Below the pieces are notes generated by a model. It had not been told where the DNA came from. It saw only the letters and a list, made by a program, of their open reading frames with translations, and did no database searches. Positions 19,479 through 32,802 of a stretch of 64,000 nt of DNA are shown here, one piece after another. The position numbers and the translations under genes were made by a program. The stretch spans positions 2,232,001 to 2,296,000 of the forward strand of contig NZ_CP009747.1 of assembly GCF_000800255.1 (NCBI RefSeq), given 5' to 3'. Source of the DNA: Pseudomonas parafulva. Its GTDB lineage: Bacteria > Pseudomonadota > Gammaproteobacteria > Pseudomonadales > Pseudomonadaceae. How positions within the stretch are numbered: the stretch's first letter is position 1; every line of letters starts with the position of its first letter.

Positions 19479-21749
19479 TCAAGCCACTTCGGCCGCGGTC
19501 TCGAAGTCGAACACCAGCTCGCCATCGCGCAGTTCCACATGCACCACGCCGCCATGCTCGGACAACTCGCCGAACAGGATCTCTTCAGCCAGAGGCCGCT
19601 TGATCTTGTCCTGAATGAGCCGCGCCATAGGTCGAGCCCCCATCTGCACGTCATACCCCTTGCTTGCCAGCCAGCCACGCGCCTCGTCACTGACCTCGAG
19701 CAGCACGCGCTTGTCTTCCAGTTGAGCTTGAAGCTCGATAAGGAACTTGTCGACGATGCTCTTGATCGTTTCGTGGCTCAAGCGACCGAACTGAATGATG
19801 GTATCCAGACGGTTGCGGAACTCCGGCGTAAAGCTCTTGCGAATGACCTCCATCGCGTCCGACGCGTGATCTTGATGGGTGAAGCCAATCGAAGCCCGCG
19901 ACGCAGTTTCCGCCCCGGCGTTTGTCGTCATGATCAGAATCACGTTACGGAAGTCCGCCTTGCGCCCATTGTTGTCGGTCAGGGTGCCATGGTCCATGAC
20001 CTGCAGCAGCAGGTTGAAGACCTCCGGGTGAGCTTTCTCGATTTCATCGAGCAGCAACACGCAGTGCGGTTGTTTGGTGATGGCTTCGGTCAGCAGCCCA
20101 CCCTGGTCGAATCCAACGTAACCAGGAGGCGCGCCGATCAAGCGCGATACGGTGTGCCGCTCCATGTACTCCGACATGTCGAAGCGCACCAACTCGACAC
20201 CCAGTGCCTTGGCCAACTGCCGAGCAGCTTCGGTCTTGCCGACCCCCGTAGGGCCTGCGAACAGGAAGGAGCCTACGGGTTTGTCGGGTGCCTTCAGGCC
20301 TGCTCGCGACAGCTTGATCGCAGTCGACAGTGAATCGATTGCCGCATCCTGACCGAACACGGTGAGCTTCAGATCACGCTCAAGGTTGCGCAGCAGTTCC
20401 TTGTCGGAGCTGGTGACATGCTTTGGCGGGATACGCGCGATCTTGGCCACGATGTCCTCCACCTGCGGCACGTCGATACGCTTGACCCGATTGGCCTCCG
20501 GCTGCAGGCGCTGGTAGGCGCCGGCTTCGTCGATCACATCAATGGCCTTGTCCGGCATGTGCCGGTCATTGATGTAGCGCGCAGCCAACTCGGCAGCCGC
20601 GCGAAGCGCTTCATCGCTGTATTCGATGTGATGATGACTCTCGAAGCGCCCTTTCAACCCACGCAGAATGCCAACGGTGTCCTCCACGGAGGGCTCGCTG
20701 ACGTCGACTTTCTGGAAGCGCCGCGCCAGCGCTCGATCTTTCTCGAAAATGCCACGGAACTCTTGGAAAGTCGTGGAGCCAATGCAGCGGATATCACCCG
20801 AAGACAGCAGCGGCTTGAGCAGGTTGGAGGCATCCATCACCCCACCGGATGCCGCGCCAGCACCGATGATGGTATGGATTTCATCAATGAACAGAATGGC
20901 TTGAGGGCGCTTGCGCAGCTCACCAAGCAATGCCTTGAAACGCTTCTCGAAGTCGCCCCGGTACTTGGTGCCGGCCAACAGCGCGCCGAGATCCAGCGAA
21001 TACACTACGCTTTGCGCCAGCAGGTCAGGCACCTGGCCATCGACGATACGCTTGGCCAACCCTTCTGCGATGGCCGTCTTGCCGACACCGGCTTCACCCA
21101 CCAGCAGTGGATTGTTCTTGCGCCGACGCGCGAGGATCTGCGCAACCCGCTCGACTTCCTGCTCGCGCCCGACCAGGGGGTCGATGCGACCGGCACGGGC
21201 CAGCTCATTGAGATTGCTGGCATAGGCATCCAGCGGATTGCTCGACGAGGACGCTTCTGCGCCGTCCTCGTCCTGCATGTCCTGATCGCCTTCAGTATTC
21301 GGACCATGGCCCGGCACCTTGGAGATGCCGTGCGCGATGTAGTTGACCACATCGATCCGGGCCACGCTCTGCTGCTTGAGCAGGAACACCGCCTGGCTCT
21401 CCTGCTCACTGAAGATCGCGACCAACACGTTGGCGCCGGTCACTTCACGCTTGCCGGAGCTTTGCACATGGAAAACAGCGCGCTGCAGCACGCGTTGGAA
21501 ACCCAACGTTGGCTGTGTCTCGCGGTCTTCGTCATGCACCGGGATCAGAGGGGTAGTGGAATCGATGAACTCCTGCAGATCATGCTTGAGCTTGTCGAGA
21601 TTGGCGCCACAGGCGCGCAGAACGGTCGCAGCCGCCTCGTTGTCAAGGAGCGCCAACAGCAGGTGTTCGACGGTCATGAATTCATGACGCTTCGAACGTG
21701 CCTCCTTGAAGGCAAGATTGAGGGTGACTTCGAGCTCGCGGTTTAACAT
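19479..21749 (-). CDS. clpA: ATP-dependent Clp protease ATP-binding subunit ClpA
   Basis: A 756-residue Hsp100 unfoldase that feeds substrates to ClpP. The N-domain that docks ClpS covers about residues 1-145. The first AAA module has Walker A GEAGVGKT near 215 and Walker [10 protein letters not shown] near 283. The second has GPTGVGKT near 495 and [12 protein letters not shown] near 565. The length is standard. It lies 30 bases downstream of clpS, so adaptor and unfoldase are co-transcribed. Confidence 0.97.
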   Translation of the reverse strand: MLNRELEVTLNLAFKEARSKRHEFMTVEHLLLALLDNEAAATVLRACGANLDKLKHDLQEFIDSTTPLIPVHDEDRETQPTLGFQRVLQRAVFHVQSSGKREVTGANVLVAIFSEQESQAVFLLKQQSVARIDVVNYIAHGISKVPGHGPNTEGDQDMQDEDGAEASSSSNPLDAYASNLNELARAGRIDPLVGREQEVERVAQILARRRKNNPLLVGEAGVGKTAIAEGLAKRIVDGQVPDLLAQSVVYSLDLGALLAGTKYRGDFEKRFKALLGELRKRPQAILFIDEIHTIIGAGAASGGVMDASNLLKPLLSSGDIRCIGSTTFQEFRGIFEKDRALARRFQKVDVSEPSVEDTVGILRGLKGRFESHHHIEYSDEALRAAAELAARYINDRHMPDKAIDVIDEAGAYQRLQPEANRVKRIDVPQVEDIVAKIARIPPKHVTSSDKELLRNLERDLKLTVFGQDAAIDSLSTAIKLSRAGLKAPDKPVGSFLFAGPTGVGKTEAARQLAKALGVELVRFDMSEYMERHTVSRLIGAPPGYVGFDQGGLLTEAITKQPHCVLLLDEIEKAHPEVFNLLLQVMDHGTLTDNNGRKADFRNVILIMTTNAGAETASRASIGFTHQDHASDAMEVIRKSFTPEFRNRLDTIIQFGRLSHETIKSIVDKFLIELQAQLEDKRVLLEVSDEARGWLASKGYDVQMGARPMARLIQDKIKRPLAEEILFGELSEHGGVVHVELRDGELVFDFETAAEVA

Positions 21750-21779
21750 AGCTTCACCTCATACCCAAGTGGTCGGCGA

Positions 21780-22142
21780 TTAACCGTCCTTCTCGATTTC
21801 ACAGAGTAGCGGATGCTGGCTTTCTCTTGCGTATTGATTGACCTGCATGGCCTTGGTTTCGGCAATGTCGCGGGTAAACAATCCGCACACTGCCCGCCCT
21901 TCGGTGTGGACAGTCAGCATGATCTTGGTCGCCAGCTCACGGTTCAGACTGAAGAACGTTTCGAGCACTTCGACGACGAAATCCATCGGTGTGTAGTCAT
22001 CGTTGAACAAAACCACCTTGTACATCGGTGGAGCCTGAAGGATTGGCTTGGCTTCTTGGACCGCCAGACCTGCCCCATCGTCCTCATCGGACTTCGGGCG
22101 ATCCTGATTGAATGTTAGTCGAATCTGCCTGAGTGCATGCAT
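21780..22142 (-). CDS. clpS: ClpS adaptor for the N-degron pathway
   Basis: A 120-residue adaptor that binds N-terminal Leu, Phe, Tyr or Trp and delivers the protein to ClpA. The degron-binding motif [14 protein letters not shown] lies near 47-60, and the conserved HTEGRAVCG and RESQHPLLC segments follow. The N-terminal 38 residues form the flexible extension that enters the ClpA pore. It precedes clpA and diverges from cspD, the same arrangement as in E. coli. Confidence 0.97.
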   Translation of the reverse strand: MHALRQIRLTFNQDRPKSDEDDGAGLAVQEAKPILQAPPMYKVVLFNDDYTPMDFVVEVLETFFSLNRELATKIMLTVHTEGRAVCGLFTRDIAETKAMQVNQYARESQHPLLCEIEKDG

Positions 22143-22221
22143 GGAAAGAATTTCATCATATCGACAGGTTAGGGTTGTGGGTCGACCGCACAGTCACCGC
22201 CGGCGCGGCTGCCGCATGACC

Positions 22222-22249
22222 TTGACTATCGGCAAAACGGTGTTACAAC
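22222..22249 (+). promoter_or_regulatory. Candidate promoter of cspD
   Basis: TTGACT (22222-22227), 16 bases, TACAAC (22244-22249). It would give a leader of about 115 bases with two small hairpins, as is usual for cold-shock-type genes. Confidence 0.45.
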
Positions 22250-22370
22250 CAATATGAGCCCACCGTGGTGTATAAAGATCCGCGCAGTCAACCAGATTTT
22301 TTCGCATGGTTCGTATGCGGATGACGTGGATGATACTCCAGTGATGGAGTCCTTTGCAGAGGACATAGGG

Positions 22371-22628
22371 ATGGCAAGCGGTAAAGTCAAGTGGTTCAAC
22401 AATGCCAAGGGCTATGGATTCATCAATGAAGACGGCAAGACGGACGACCTGTTCGCCCACTACTCCGCGATTCAGATGGATGGCTACCGGACATTGAAGG
22501 CTGGCCAGGCAGTGACATTCGACGTCGTGCAAGGCCCCAAAGGCCTCCATGCTGTCAACATCGCTGGCGCCAAAGCCGATACCACCGTAACCGATGTCAA
22601 CCGGCAGAGCGAGACCGCCAGGGCCTGA
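22371..22628 (+). CDS. cspD: Cold-shock-like protein CspD
   Basis: An 85-residue single OB-fold protein of the cold-shock family. The RNP-1-type motif [10 protein letters not shown] (residues 13-22) and the DLFAHYSAI segment are intact. In E. coli, CspD is a stationary-phase inhibitor of DNA replication and lies next to clpS; the identical arrangement here supports the name. A tail of about 18 residues extends beyond the usual 68-residue core. The start at ATG 22371 is set by the family alignment ([11 protein letters not shown]) and an AGGG site. Confidence 0.92.
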   Translation: MASGKVKWFNNAKGYGFINEDGKTDDLFAHYSAIQMDGYRTLKAGQAVTFDVVQGPKGLHAVNIAGAKADTTVTDVNRQSETARA

Positions 22629-22652
22629 CCGCGTTCACCGCACCTCGAAGAA

Positions 22653-22696
22653 GGCCGGCTGCCTGCGCTAAACGAGGCATGACCGGCTTTTTTTGT
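22653..22696 (+). terminator. Terminator after cspD
   Basis: GCCGG...CCGGC outer stem with a nested TGCCT...AGGCA stem, followed by seven T. Confidence 0.75.
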
Positions 22697-22775
22697 TACA
22701 GAAAATAACCTTGTGTATCACGACGATTAATCGCCACCTGCGGCATCTCGTCACATTGCCCGTACATCTTTGGTC

Positions 22776-25295
<2,520 letters not shown>

Positions 25296-25317
25296 TAAAC
25301 GGTTGAGGTAACACCAC

Positions 25318-25343
25318 AAACCCCGGGCTTAGAACCGGGGTTT
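25318..25343 (+). terminator. Terminator after idh
   Basis: AAACCCCGG / CCGGGGTTT 9-bp stem with an eight-base loop. Confidence 0.85.
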
Positions 25344-25388
25344 GTGCTTTCTGGACAAACGATTTCACCCCCAACAGGAGCCCGGAAC

Positions 25389-25829
25389 ATGGCCTGGCAA
25401 CCTCACATCACCGTCGCCACCATTGTCGAGCAGGAAGGCACATTCCTCTTCGTCGAAGAGCTCAAGGCTGGCAAGCACGTGCTCAACCAACCCGCTGGCC
25501 ATCTCGAAGCCAATGAGACGCTCGCCCAAGCCGCGTTGCGCGAAACCCTCGAAGAAACGGCCTGGGAAGTCGAGCTGACTGGCGTCGTCGGCATCTATCT
25601 GTATACCGCTCCCAGCAACGGTGTGACCTATCAACGCATCTGCTTCGCGGCCCGCCCCGTGCATCATCACCGCGAACGTGCATTGGACAGCGATATCACG
25701 CGCGCACTGTGGCTGACCCGCGCCCAGTTGCTAGCCGATTCCGAGCGCTGGCGCAGCGAGCTGGTGCCGCGCTGCCTGGACGACTACCTGGCAGGCCCGC
25801 TGCACAGCCTCGCACTGCTGCGCGACTGA
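25389..25829 (+). CDS. nudJ: NUDIX hydrolase, NudJ type
   Basis: A 146-residue NUDIX enzyme. The NUDIX box runs from Gly37 (GHLEANETL) through Arg51-Glu52 to the metal-binding Glu55-Glu56; the position usually Gly after the EE pair is Ala58. It matches E. coli NudJ in length and in the segment NQPAGHLEA-ETL. NudJ hydrolyses nucleoside tri- and diphosphates and HMP-pyrophosphate. ATG 25389 has an AGGAG site and removes an unlikely 15-residue extension. It precedes mnmA by 58 bases, an arrangement also known in enterobacteria. Confidence 0.88.
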   Translation: MAWQPHITVATIVEQEGTFLFVEELKAGKHVLNQPAGHLEANETLAQAALRETLEETAWEVELTGVVGIYLYTAPSNGVTYQRICFAARPVHHHRERALDSDITRALWLTRAQLLADSERWRSELVPRCLDDYLAGPLHSLALLRD

Positions 25830-25887
25830 CGCGCAGGCCCTGGCCTGATAGAATCGGCGTTTTTCCCCTTGATACACATCGGTAGCC

Positions 25888-27012
25888 ATGACCAGTCCAG
25901 CACCCAAAGACCCCTCCAGGACCCGCGTCATCGTCGGCATGTCCGGCGGCGTCGACTCATCCGTCTCCGCCCTCCTGCTCATGGAGCAGGGCTATCAGGT
26001 GGAAGGTCTGTTCATGAAGAACTGGGAAGAGGACGACGGCACCGAATATTGCACTGCACGCGAGGACCTGGCAGACGCCCAGGCGGTCTGTGACCGCATC
26101 GGCATTACGCTGCACACGGCCAATTTCGCCGCCGAGTACTGGGATAACGTGTTCGAGCACTTCCTGGAAGAATACAAGGCCGGTCGCACACCCAATCCAG
26201 ACATCCTGTGCAACCGCGAAATCAAGTTCAAGGCGTTCCTCGACTACGCACTGTCCCTGGGCGCTGACTTGATTGCTACGGGCCATTACGTGCGTCGGCG
26301 TGACACCGGCGCCCTCACCGAACTGCTGAAGGGACTGGATCCGAACAAGGACCAGAGCTATTTCCTGCATGCCGTCGGCGGCAAGGAGATTGCCCGCACA
26401 CTATTTCCCGTTGGCGAACTGGAGAAGCCCGAGGTACGTGCCATTGCCGAGAAACACGGCCTGGCCACCGCGAAGAAGAAGGACTCTACGGGCATCTGCT
26501 TCATCGGCGAGCGCCGCTTCAGTGACTTCCTCAAGCAGTACCTACCGGCCCAGCCTGGTGAGATTCAAACCACCGACGGTGAAGTCATCGGCCAGCACCA
26601 CGGTTTGATGTACCACACCATCGGTCAGCGTCAGGGGCTGGGTATCGGCGGTCTGAAAGACGCAGGCGATGAGCCGTGGTATGTGCTCGATAAAGACCTC
26701 TCGCGCAATGTACTGGTGGTTGGCCAGGGCAACGAGCATCCCTGGCTGTTCTCCCGAGCCCTGCTGGCTTCGGAAATCTACTGGGTCAACCCGGTGGATT
26801 TGACCCGCCCGCGGCGCCTCGGCGCCAAGGTCCGTTATCGCCAGGGCGACCAGGCCTGCACCCTGGAGCGCACCGCCGAGGGCTACCGCGCCGTATTCGA
26901 CGAGCCGCAACGCGCTGTGACGCCTGGACAGTCGGTGGTGTTTTACGACGGCGAGATCTGCCTGGGCGGCGGCGTGATCGAAACTGCCGAGCCTTGGAGC
27001 CCGCGCGAATGA
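25888..27012 (+). CDS. mnmA: tRNA-specific 2-thiouridylase MnmA
   Basis: A 374-residue ATP-dependent enzyme that thiolates uridine 34 of tRNA for Lys, Glu and Gln, receiving sulfur from TusE. The PP-loop SGGVDSS is at 19-25. The catalytic cysteines are Cys108 ([12 protein letters not shown]) and Cys204 ([10 protein letters not shown]). The length is normal. Its stop overlaps the hflD start by four bases. The sulfur donors TusDCBE are encoded 18 kb upstream in the same window. Confidence 0.98.
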   Translation: MTSPAPKDPSRTRVIVGMSGGVDSSVSALLLMEQGYQVEGLFMKNWEEDDGTEYCTAREDLADAQAVCDRIGITLHTANFAAEYWDNVFEHFLEEYKAGRTPNPDILCNREIKFKAFLDYALSLGADLIATGHYVRRRDTGALTELLKGLDPNKDQSYFLHAVGGKEIARTLFPVGELEKPEVRAIAEKHGLATAKKKDSTGICFIGERRFSDFLKQYLPAQPGEIQTTDGEVIGQHHGLMYHTIGQRQGLGIGGLKDAGDEPWYVLDKDLSRNVLVVGQGNEHPWLFSRALLASEIYWVNPVDLTRPRRLGAKVRYRQGDQACTLERTAEGYRAVFDEPQRAVTPGQSVVFYDGEICLGGGVIETAEPWSPRE

Positions 27013-27635
27013 GCGACCTGCAGGAGCAGTTGATCGCCCTTGGTGGCGTGTTCCAGGCAGCCGTCATGGTCGACCGAATCGCCCGAACCGGGCAGTCCAG
27101 TGAAGCGGATATCGGCTGTCTGCTGGGCAGCCTGCTGGTGCGCGACCCCCAAAACACCCTGGAGGTGTTCGGTGGCGACGACCTCAACTTACGTGAGGGC
27201 TATCGTGCTCTGGTCGGCGCCCTCGAACGCGATCCCAGCAGCCTGCAACGCGAACCACTGCGCTATGCGCTATCGATGCTGGGCCTGGAGCGTCAGCTGG
27301 GTAAGCGTGATGACTTGCTGGAGACCATCGGCAATCGACTACCGCAGATCCAGGCGCAAGCTGACCACTTCGGACTCGTCCACGAGAACGTCATCGCCTC
27401 TAGCGGCGCGCTGTACCAAGACACGCTGAGCACCCTGCGTCAGCGCATCCAAGTGCACGGCGACATGCGTTTCCTGCAACAGGCCAGCAACGCCTCGAAG
27501 ATTCGTGCGTTGCTGTTGGCCGGCATCCGCGCCGCACGCCTATGGCGGCAGTTGGGTGGACACCGTTGGCAACTGGTCTTTAGCCGCCGCAAGCTACTCA
27601 ACGAGCTGTACGACATGATGCGGTCGCCTTCCTGA
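27009..27635 (+). CDS. hflD: High-frequency lysogenization protein HflD homologue
   Basis: A 208-residue helical protein of the HflD family, peripheral to the inner membrane. In E. coli it binds phage lambda CII and is encoded between mnmA and purB, exactly as here. Conserved stretches are [16 protein letters not shown] and [17 protein letters not shown]. Its chromosomal function is not well understood. ATG 27009 overlaps the mnmA stop by four bases. Confidence 0.92.
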   Translation: MSDLQEQLIALGGVFQAAVMVDRIARTGQSSEADIGCLLGSLLVRDPQNTLEVFGGDDLNLREGYRALVGALERDPSSLQREPLRYALSMLGLERQLGKRDDLLETIGNRLPQIQAQADHFGLVHENVIASSGALYQDTLSTLRQRIQVHGDMRFLQQASNASKIRALLLAGIRAARLWRQLGGHRWQLVFSRRKLLNELYDMMRSPS

Positions 27636-27793
27636 GAGGCTCACCCCCGCTGCGCAGGCAGATCTGGCCTCGTAGGCAATGCAGCATCTGCCGCTGCATG
27701 TTCGACTAGAACTGTCTGCGCTGGACCGAGACACGCTTTTCATGACCACACCTTTGGTCAGCCACCCGACCCCGGCGCGATTTTCATGTATGA

Positions 27794-29203
<1,410 letters not shown>

Positions 29204-29220
29204 ACGGCGCCCTGCGGACC

Positions 29221-29245
29221 ACGCCCGGCCTAGCCGGGCGTTTTT
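29221..29245 (+). terminator. Terminator after purB
   Basis: ACGCCCGGC CTA GCCGGGCGT followed by TTTT. Confidence 0.9.
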
Positions 29246-29284
29246 ATTCCCGGATTAAAATTTCTTATTTTCAATAGGTTGAGC

Positions 29285-30451
29285 ATGAATCCTGATACTC
29301 CACTGCAGCTGCTTGGCGGCCTCACAGCCCGTGAATTCCTGCGCGATTACTGGCAGAAAAAGCCCCTGCTGGTACGCCAGGCATTCACCGACTTCCAAAG
29401 CCCTATCGATCCCGACGAATTGGCCGGCCTGGCACTGGAAGAGGAGGTGGAATCGCGCCTGGTGCTGGAGCACGGCGAGCGCCCCTGGGAAATGCGTCGC
29501 GGCCCGTTCGAGGAAGATACCTTCGCTACCCTGCCCGAGCGTGACTGGACGCTGCTGGTCCAGGCAGTGGACCAGTTCGTCCCAGAAGTCGCCGAGCTGC
29601 TGGAGCATTTCCGCTTCCTGCCAAGCTGGCGCATCGACGACGTGATGATCAGCTTTGCCGCTCCCGGCGGTAGCGTCGGCCCACACTTTGACAACTACGA
29701 CGTGTTCCTGCTGCAAGGTCACGGCAAACGCAACTGGAAGATCGGCCAGATGTGCGACAGCGACAGCGCACTGATCGAACACGCCGACCTGCGCATCCTG
29801 GCCGACTTCGAGCAGAGCGACGAGTGGACGCTGGCGCCGGGCGACATGCTCTATCTGCCTCCACGCCTGGCCCACTACGGTGTAGCTGTCGACGACTGCC
29901 TGACCTACTCGGTCGGCTTCCGTGCGCCCAGTGCCGCCGAGGTGCTTACCCACTTCACCGACTTCCTCAGCCAGTTCCTTCCTGACGAGGAACGCTACAG
30001 CGACGCCGACGCTCAGCCTGTCAGCGATCCCCATCAGATTCAGCACGACGCGCTGGATCGCCTGAAAGCCCTGCTGGCCGAGCACATGGGCGACGAGCGC
30101 CTGCTGCTGACGTGGTTCGGCCAGTTCATGACTGAACCCCGCTATCCCGAGCAAGTCGCAGGCGAAACGCTCACCGAACAGGATCTGCTCGACAGCCTTG
30201 AACGTGGCGCCATACTGATTCGCAACCCTAGCGCTCGCCTGGCGTGGTCGGAAGTCGATGACAATCTGCTGCTGTTTGCCAGCGGCCAGAGCCGTCTGCT
30301 CTCAGGCCACCTGCGCGCACTCTTGCAACTGATTTGTTCCGCCGATGCCCTGCACAGTGAAAACCTTTCAGATTGGCTGGAAGAGGAAGAAGGCATCACG
30401 CTGGTATGCCAGCTGATTCAACAAGGAAGCCTGGGATTTGCCGATGAATAA
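29285..30451 (+). CDS. roxA: Ribosomal protein uL16 arginine hydroxylase RoxA
   Basis: A 388-residue JmjC-type 2-oxoglutarate/Fe(II) oxygenase of the YcfD/RoxA family, which hydroxylates an arginine of ribosomal protein L16. The iron-binding triad is His134, Asp136 (GPHFDNYDVF) and His197 (RLAHYGV). The N-terminal start LLGGLTAREFLRDYWQKKPLLVR is typical. ATG 29285 is preferred to TTG 29279 because of the AGG site seven bases upstream. The stop overlaps the next gene by eight bases. Confidence 0.92.
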   Translation: MNPDTPLQLLGGLTAREFLRDYWQKKPLLVRQAFTDFQSPIDPDELAGLALEEEVESRLVLEHGERPWEMRRGPFEEDTFATLPERDWTLLVQAVDQFVPEVAELLEHFRFLPSWRIDDVMISFAAPGGSVGPHFDNYDVFLLQGHGKRNWKIGQMCDSDSALIEHADLRILADFEQSDEWTLAPGDMLYLPPRLAHYGVAVDDCLTYSVGFRAPSAAEVLTHFTDFLSQFLPDEERYSDADAQPVSDPHQIQHDALDRLKALLAEHMGDERLLLTWFGQFMTEPRYPEQVAGETLTEQDLLDSLERGAILIRNPSARLAWSEVDDNLLLFASGQSRLLSGHLRALLQLICSADALHSENLSDWLEEEEGITLVCQLIQQGSLGFADE

Positions 30452-30878
30452 AATTCGCGTTCGTCTCGCCGACTGGCATAAGGACAATGCCGACATCCAA
30501 CGCATCCGCAACGCGGTGTTCGTGGCCGAACAGCACGTGCCGCCTGAGTTGGAGTTTGACGCCGAAGACCCAGGTGCCGTGCATTTTCTGGCCATGGAGG
30601 GCGACTACTCGATAGGCACTGCGCGCCTGCTGCCAGACGGCACCATCGGCAGGGTATCGGTACTCAAGGATTGGCGAGGATTGAAGGTCGGCGACGCCCT
30701 CATGAAGGCGGTGATCAATGAAGCGCAAAAACGCAACCTGAAGCAACAGATGCTCAGTGCGCAAGTTCATGCGACCGCGTTCTATGAGCGCCTGGGCTTC
30801 AAAGTGATCAGCGAGGAGTTTCTGGAGGCGGGCATTCCGCATGTGGATATGGTGCGCGACTCAAGCGAAATCGCTTGA
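30444..30878 (+). CDS. GNAT-family acetyltransferase
   Basis: A 144-residue acetyltransferase of the ElaA/YjdJ-like branch. The acetyl-CoA loop is RGLKVGDALM (residues 79-87), and the C-terminal HATAFYERLGFKVISEEFLEAGIPHVDM segment is typical of this group. The start at ATG 30444 lies inside the end of roxA, so translation is coupled. The substrate is unknown. Its stop codon is part of an 18-bp hairpin. Confidence 0.88.
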   Translation: MNKIRVRLADWHKDNADIQRIRNAVFVAEQHVPPELEFDAEDPGAVHFLAMEGDYSIGTARLLPDGTIGRVSVLKDWRGLKVGDALMKAVINEAQKRNLKQQMLSAQVHATAFYERLGFKVISEEFLEAGIPHVDMVRDSSEIA

Positions 30879-30916
30879 GCGCCAGCCTGGCCGATACTGG
30901 CCAGGCTGGCGCTCAA
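30875..30916. terminator. Long bidirectional hairpin overlapping a stop codon
   Basis: TTGAGCGCCAGCCTGGCC and its perfect 18-base complement, with a six-base loop. The left arm includes the TGA stop at 30876-30878, and the right arm abuts the stop of the convergent gene at 30917. No long T run. Confidence 0.75.
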
Positions 30917-31342
30917 TCAGGCCAGCGCCTGCAAGTAGGCACTGGCCTCGCGGTAGCGACTAAGACGCGCCATATCGACCGGCCCCGGACAAACCAGGCG
31001 AGAAAGGTCACTGTTGTCTGCAAGGTCTGCCAGCTTGACTTCACGGGCCAATGGGTCGCTTCCCAGCCGCACCACGAAGTCCTCATAGCGCTCATTCTCG
31101 CGCCGGCTCAGCGCGAGAAGCGCGGCAAGTATCTTGAGAGGAAAGCCTTCACGCGCCAAATCGGACAAAGTCACCGAGGTATCTTCGAGCACATCGTGAA
31201 GCACGGCGACAATTCGCTGCTCAGGGGTCGACACCCGCGCCATGACCCTGAGCGGATGCAGGATATAGTCCGCACCACCCTTGTCCAACTGCCCAGCATG
31301 AGCTCGGGTCGCCAGTAAAATTGCTCGCTCCAGGCTAGACAT
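30917..31342 (-). CDS. HD-domain hydrolase, MESH1-like
   Basis: A 141-residue single-domain protein matching the hydrolase half of RelA/SpoT enzymes. Metal ligands are visible as His15 (RAHAGQ), His29 (LHPLRV), His49-Asp50 (VLHDVLEDT) and the KLADLADN motif ending at Asn110. This is the layout of MESH1-type small alarmone hydrolases, which cleave (p)ppGpp or NADPH. No synthetase domain is present. ATG 31342 has a strong GGAGGGGG site; the 60 codons upstream in frame are not convincing. Activity on (p)ppGpp is inference. Confidence 0.8.
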   Translation of the reverse strand: MSSLERAILLATRAHAGQLDKGGADYILHPLRVMARVSTPEQRIVAVLHDVLEDTSVTLSDLAREGFPLKILAALLALSRRENERYEDFVVRLGSDPLAREVKLADLADNSDLSRLVCPGPVDMARLSRYREASAYLQALA

Positions 31343-31581
31343 GCCCCCTCCTTCAACGCTCACATAGCCGAACCGCATGACGCCAACGCTTCGTCTGGCG
31401 CCGTGTCTGCTCAGCATAGCCCGGCAAATGTCCTTGGACATCAATACCCTGGCCGCGCCAGCGCTGCGGTGCCGGTTCATTGTCACGTTGGACCGGCAAC
31501 GGGCTCGATTAGTTTTGCACAAAGGAAAGATTGCCCAACCCAGATTACCCGCCAGCCAGCAACCACAGGCCGGCGGACGAA

Positions 31582-32151
31582 TCAGCGCTGAGCACCATGC
31601 TGAATTACGATCGAGTCCGTACCAAGCCGAGCCATGACATCGGCCTTGCGCGCATCGGCCTCATCCCTGGAGGGGAACGGCCCCATCAGCACCACCGGCT
31701 TGCCCTCTCGATAGTCGACGCGAGAGGGAATACCCTTTTCCAAAAGTCGTGCGGTCATGTCGGTGAGCGCTCCCATGTTAGGTCCTTGCACAACCTCAAC
31801 GTCCCAGCCTTCCGGCGCCGGCTCACCCGCTAATGCATCAGCGCGGCGCTGCAAGTCGGCACCGCCGCAGACCTCGCGAATGCGCAGGTTGTTGCCGCTA
31901 TCATCCACCAGTATCTCGTATTGACCGTCATGCTTGATCGCGACGTAACTGCGATAGGGCTCATACTGACCCGCGTCGTCCTTGCCGCGCACCTGACCAC
32001 AGATCGAGCCTTGAGTGTCGATCCGCACGTTGGCGAACTTGGCGCTCTTGGGGTTGTGCAGATGCTCTGCGACCTGCTTGTGAACACCCTCGACCTCGTT
32101 CTCGCAGCCCGCCAGGGCTATTATCGCCATCACCACCGTCAGCTTGCGCAC
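31582..32151 (-). CDS. SPOR-domain lipoprotein
   Basis: A 189-residue protein starting at GTG 32151 with AGGAG eight bases upstream. The lipobox L-A-G-C gives a modified Cys16; the next residue is Glu. Residues 18-90 form a small domain with a Cys pair and HNPKSAKFANVRI. Residues about 115-185 fit a SPOR fold (GWDVEVVQG...SRVDYREGKPVVLMGPFPSRDEADAR), which binds denuded septal peptidoglycan. The protein is therefore probably envelope-located and division-related. It is transcribed alone, upstream of the tRNA-Val terminators. Confidence 0.8.
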   Translation of the reverse strand: MRKLTVVMAIIALAGCENEVEGVHKQVAEHLHNPKSAKFANVRIDTQGSICGQVRGKDDAGQYEPYRSYVAIKHDGQYEILVDDSGNNLRIREVCGGADLQRRADALAGEPAPEGWDVEVVQGPNMGALTDMTARLLEKGIPSRVDYREGKPVVLMGPFPSRDEADARKADVMARLGTDSIVIQHGAQR

Positions 32152-32272
32152 GCATCTATCTCCTGAGTCGAAGGGGCAGGATTCTATCATGCTGGCAGTG
32201 AGAGACCGACGCTCGCGCTGTCGCACCCCACAACCTTGATCCTGGGAGGGAGACGCGGGAAAACACGTAAAA

Positions 32273-32306
32273 CGAAAAGGGCGATCCTTTCGGATCGCCC
32301 TTTTCG
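32273..32306 (-). terminator. Terminator of tRNA-Val copy 1
   Basis: CGAAAAGGGCGATCC / GGATCGCCCTTTTCG, a 15-bp perfect stem with a four-base loop just after the tRNA. Confidence 0.85.
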
Positions 32307-32312
32307 TCGATT

Positions 32313-32389
32313 TGGTAGGCACAATTGGACTCGAACCAACGACCCCCACCATGTCAAGGTGGTGCTCTAACCAACTGAGCTATGTGCCT
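32313..32389 (-). tRNA. tRNA-Val (anticodon GAC), copy 1
   Basis: A 77-base tRNA with encoded CCA. The acceptor arm AGGCACA / TGTGCCT pairs, the anticodon loop is TTGACAT (GAC, valine) and the T loop is TTCGAGT. It is identical to the copy at 32526. Confidence 0.96.
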
Positions 32390-32403
32390 GTCGTGTGGTG
32401 CGC

Positions 32404-32432
32404 ATATTAGAGCTCGCCTACGCACCTGTAAA
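32404..32432 (-). promoter_or_regulatory. Sigma-70 promoter of tRNA-Val copy 1
   Basis: Minus strand TTTACA (32427-32432), 17 bases, TAATAT (32404-32409), then a GC-rich discriminator GCGCACC, typical of stringently controlled stable RNA genes. Confidence 0.75.
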
Positions 32433-32487
32433 GCGTTTTCTTCAAAAAAATCAAAAACTTTGCGACTTCGAGAATCAGCAACATGCA

Positions 32488-32517
32488 AAAGGGGCGACCC
32501 TTGCGGATCGCCCCTTT
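32488..32517 (-). terminator. Terminator of tRNA-Val copy 2
   Basis: AAAGGGGCGA / TCGCCCCTTT stem plus a CC/GG inner pair after one mismatch. It is close in sequence to the terminator of copy 1. Confidence 0.8.
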
Positions 32518-32525
32518 CGTCGATT

Positions 32526-32602
32526 TGGTAGGCACAATTGGACTCGAACCAACGACCCCCACCATGTCAAGGTGGTGCTCTAACCAACTGAGCTATGTGC
32601 CT
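32526..32602 (-). tRNA. tRNA-Val (anticodon GAC), copy 2
   Basis: A 77-base tRNA identical to copy 1, 136 bases upstream of it in the direction of transcription. Confidence 0.96.
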
Positions 32603-32616
32603 GTCGATGAGGGCGC

Positions 32617-32644
32617 ATTCTACGCATCATAAAATTGCTGTCAA
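32617..32644 (-). promoter_or_regulatory. Sigma-70 promoter of tRNA-Val copy 2
   Basis: Minus strand TTGACA (32639-32644), 16 bases, TAGAAT (32617-32622), followed by the discriminator GCGCCC. Confidence 0.75.
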
Positions 32645-32802
32645 CTGTTTTTTTCGCGCTAACCTACTGATTATTAAAATATTTGCCCCGCGCAGATGGC
32701 ATTCCAGGGTGTGAAGGATTTTCAACAGGTGACTAGCGGGTGTTTATTATTATTGATAGCATCGCTCCATGCGTTAAAAATATAAAACACGAGGTTCCCA
32801 TC

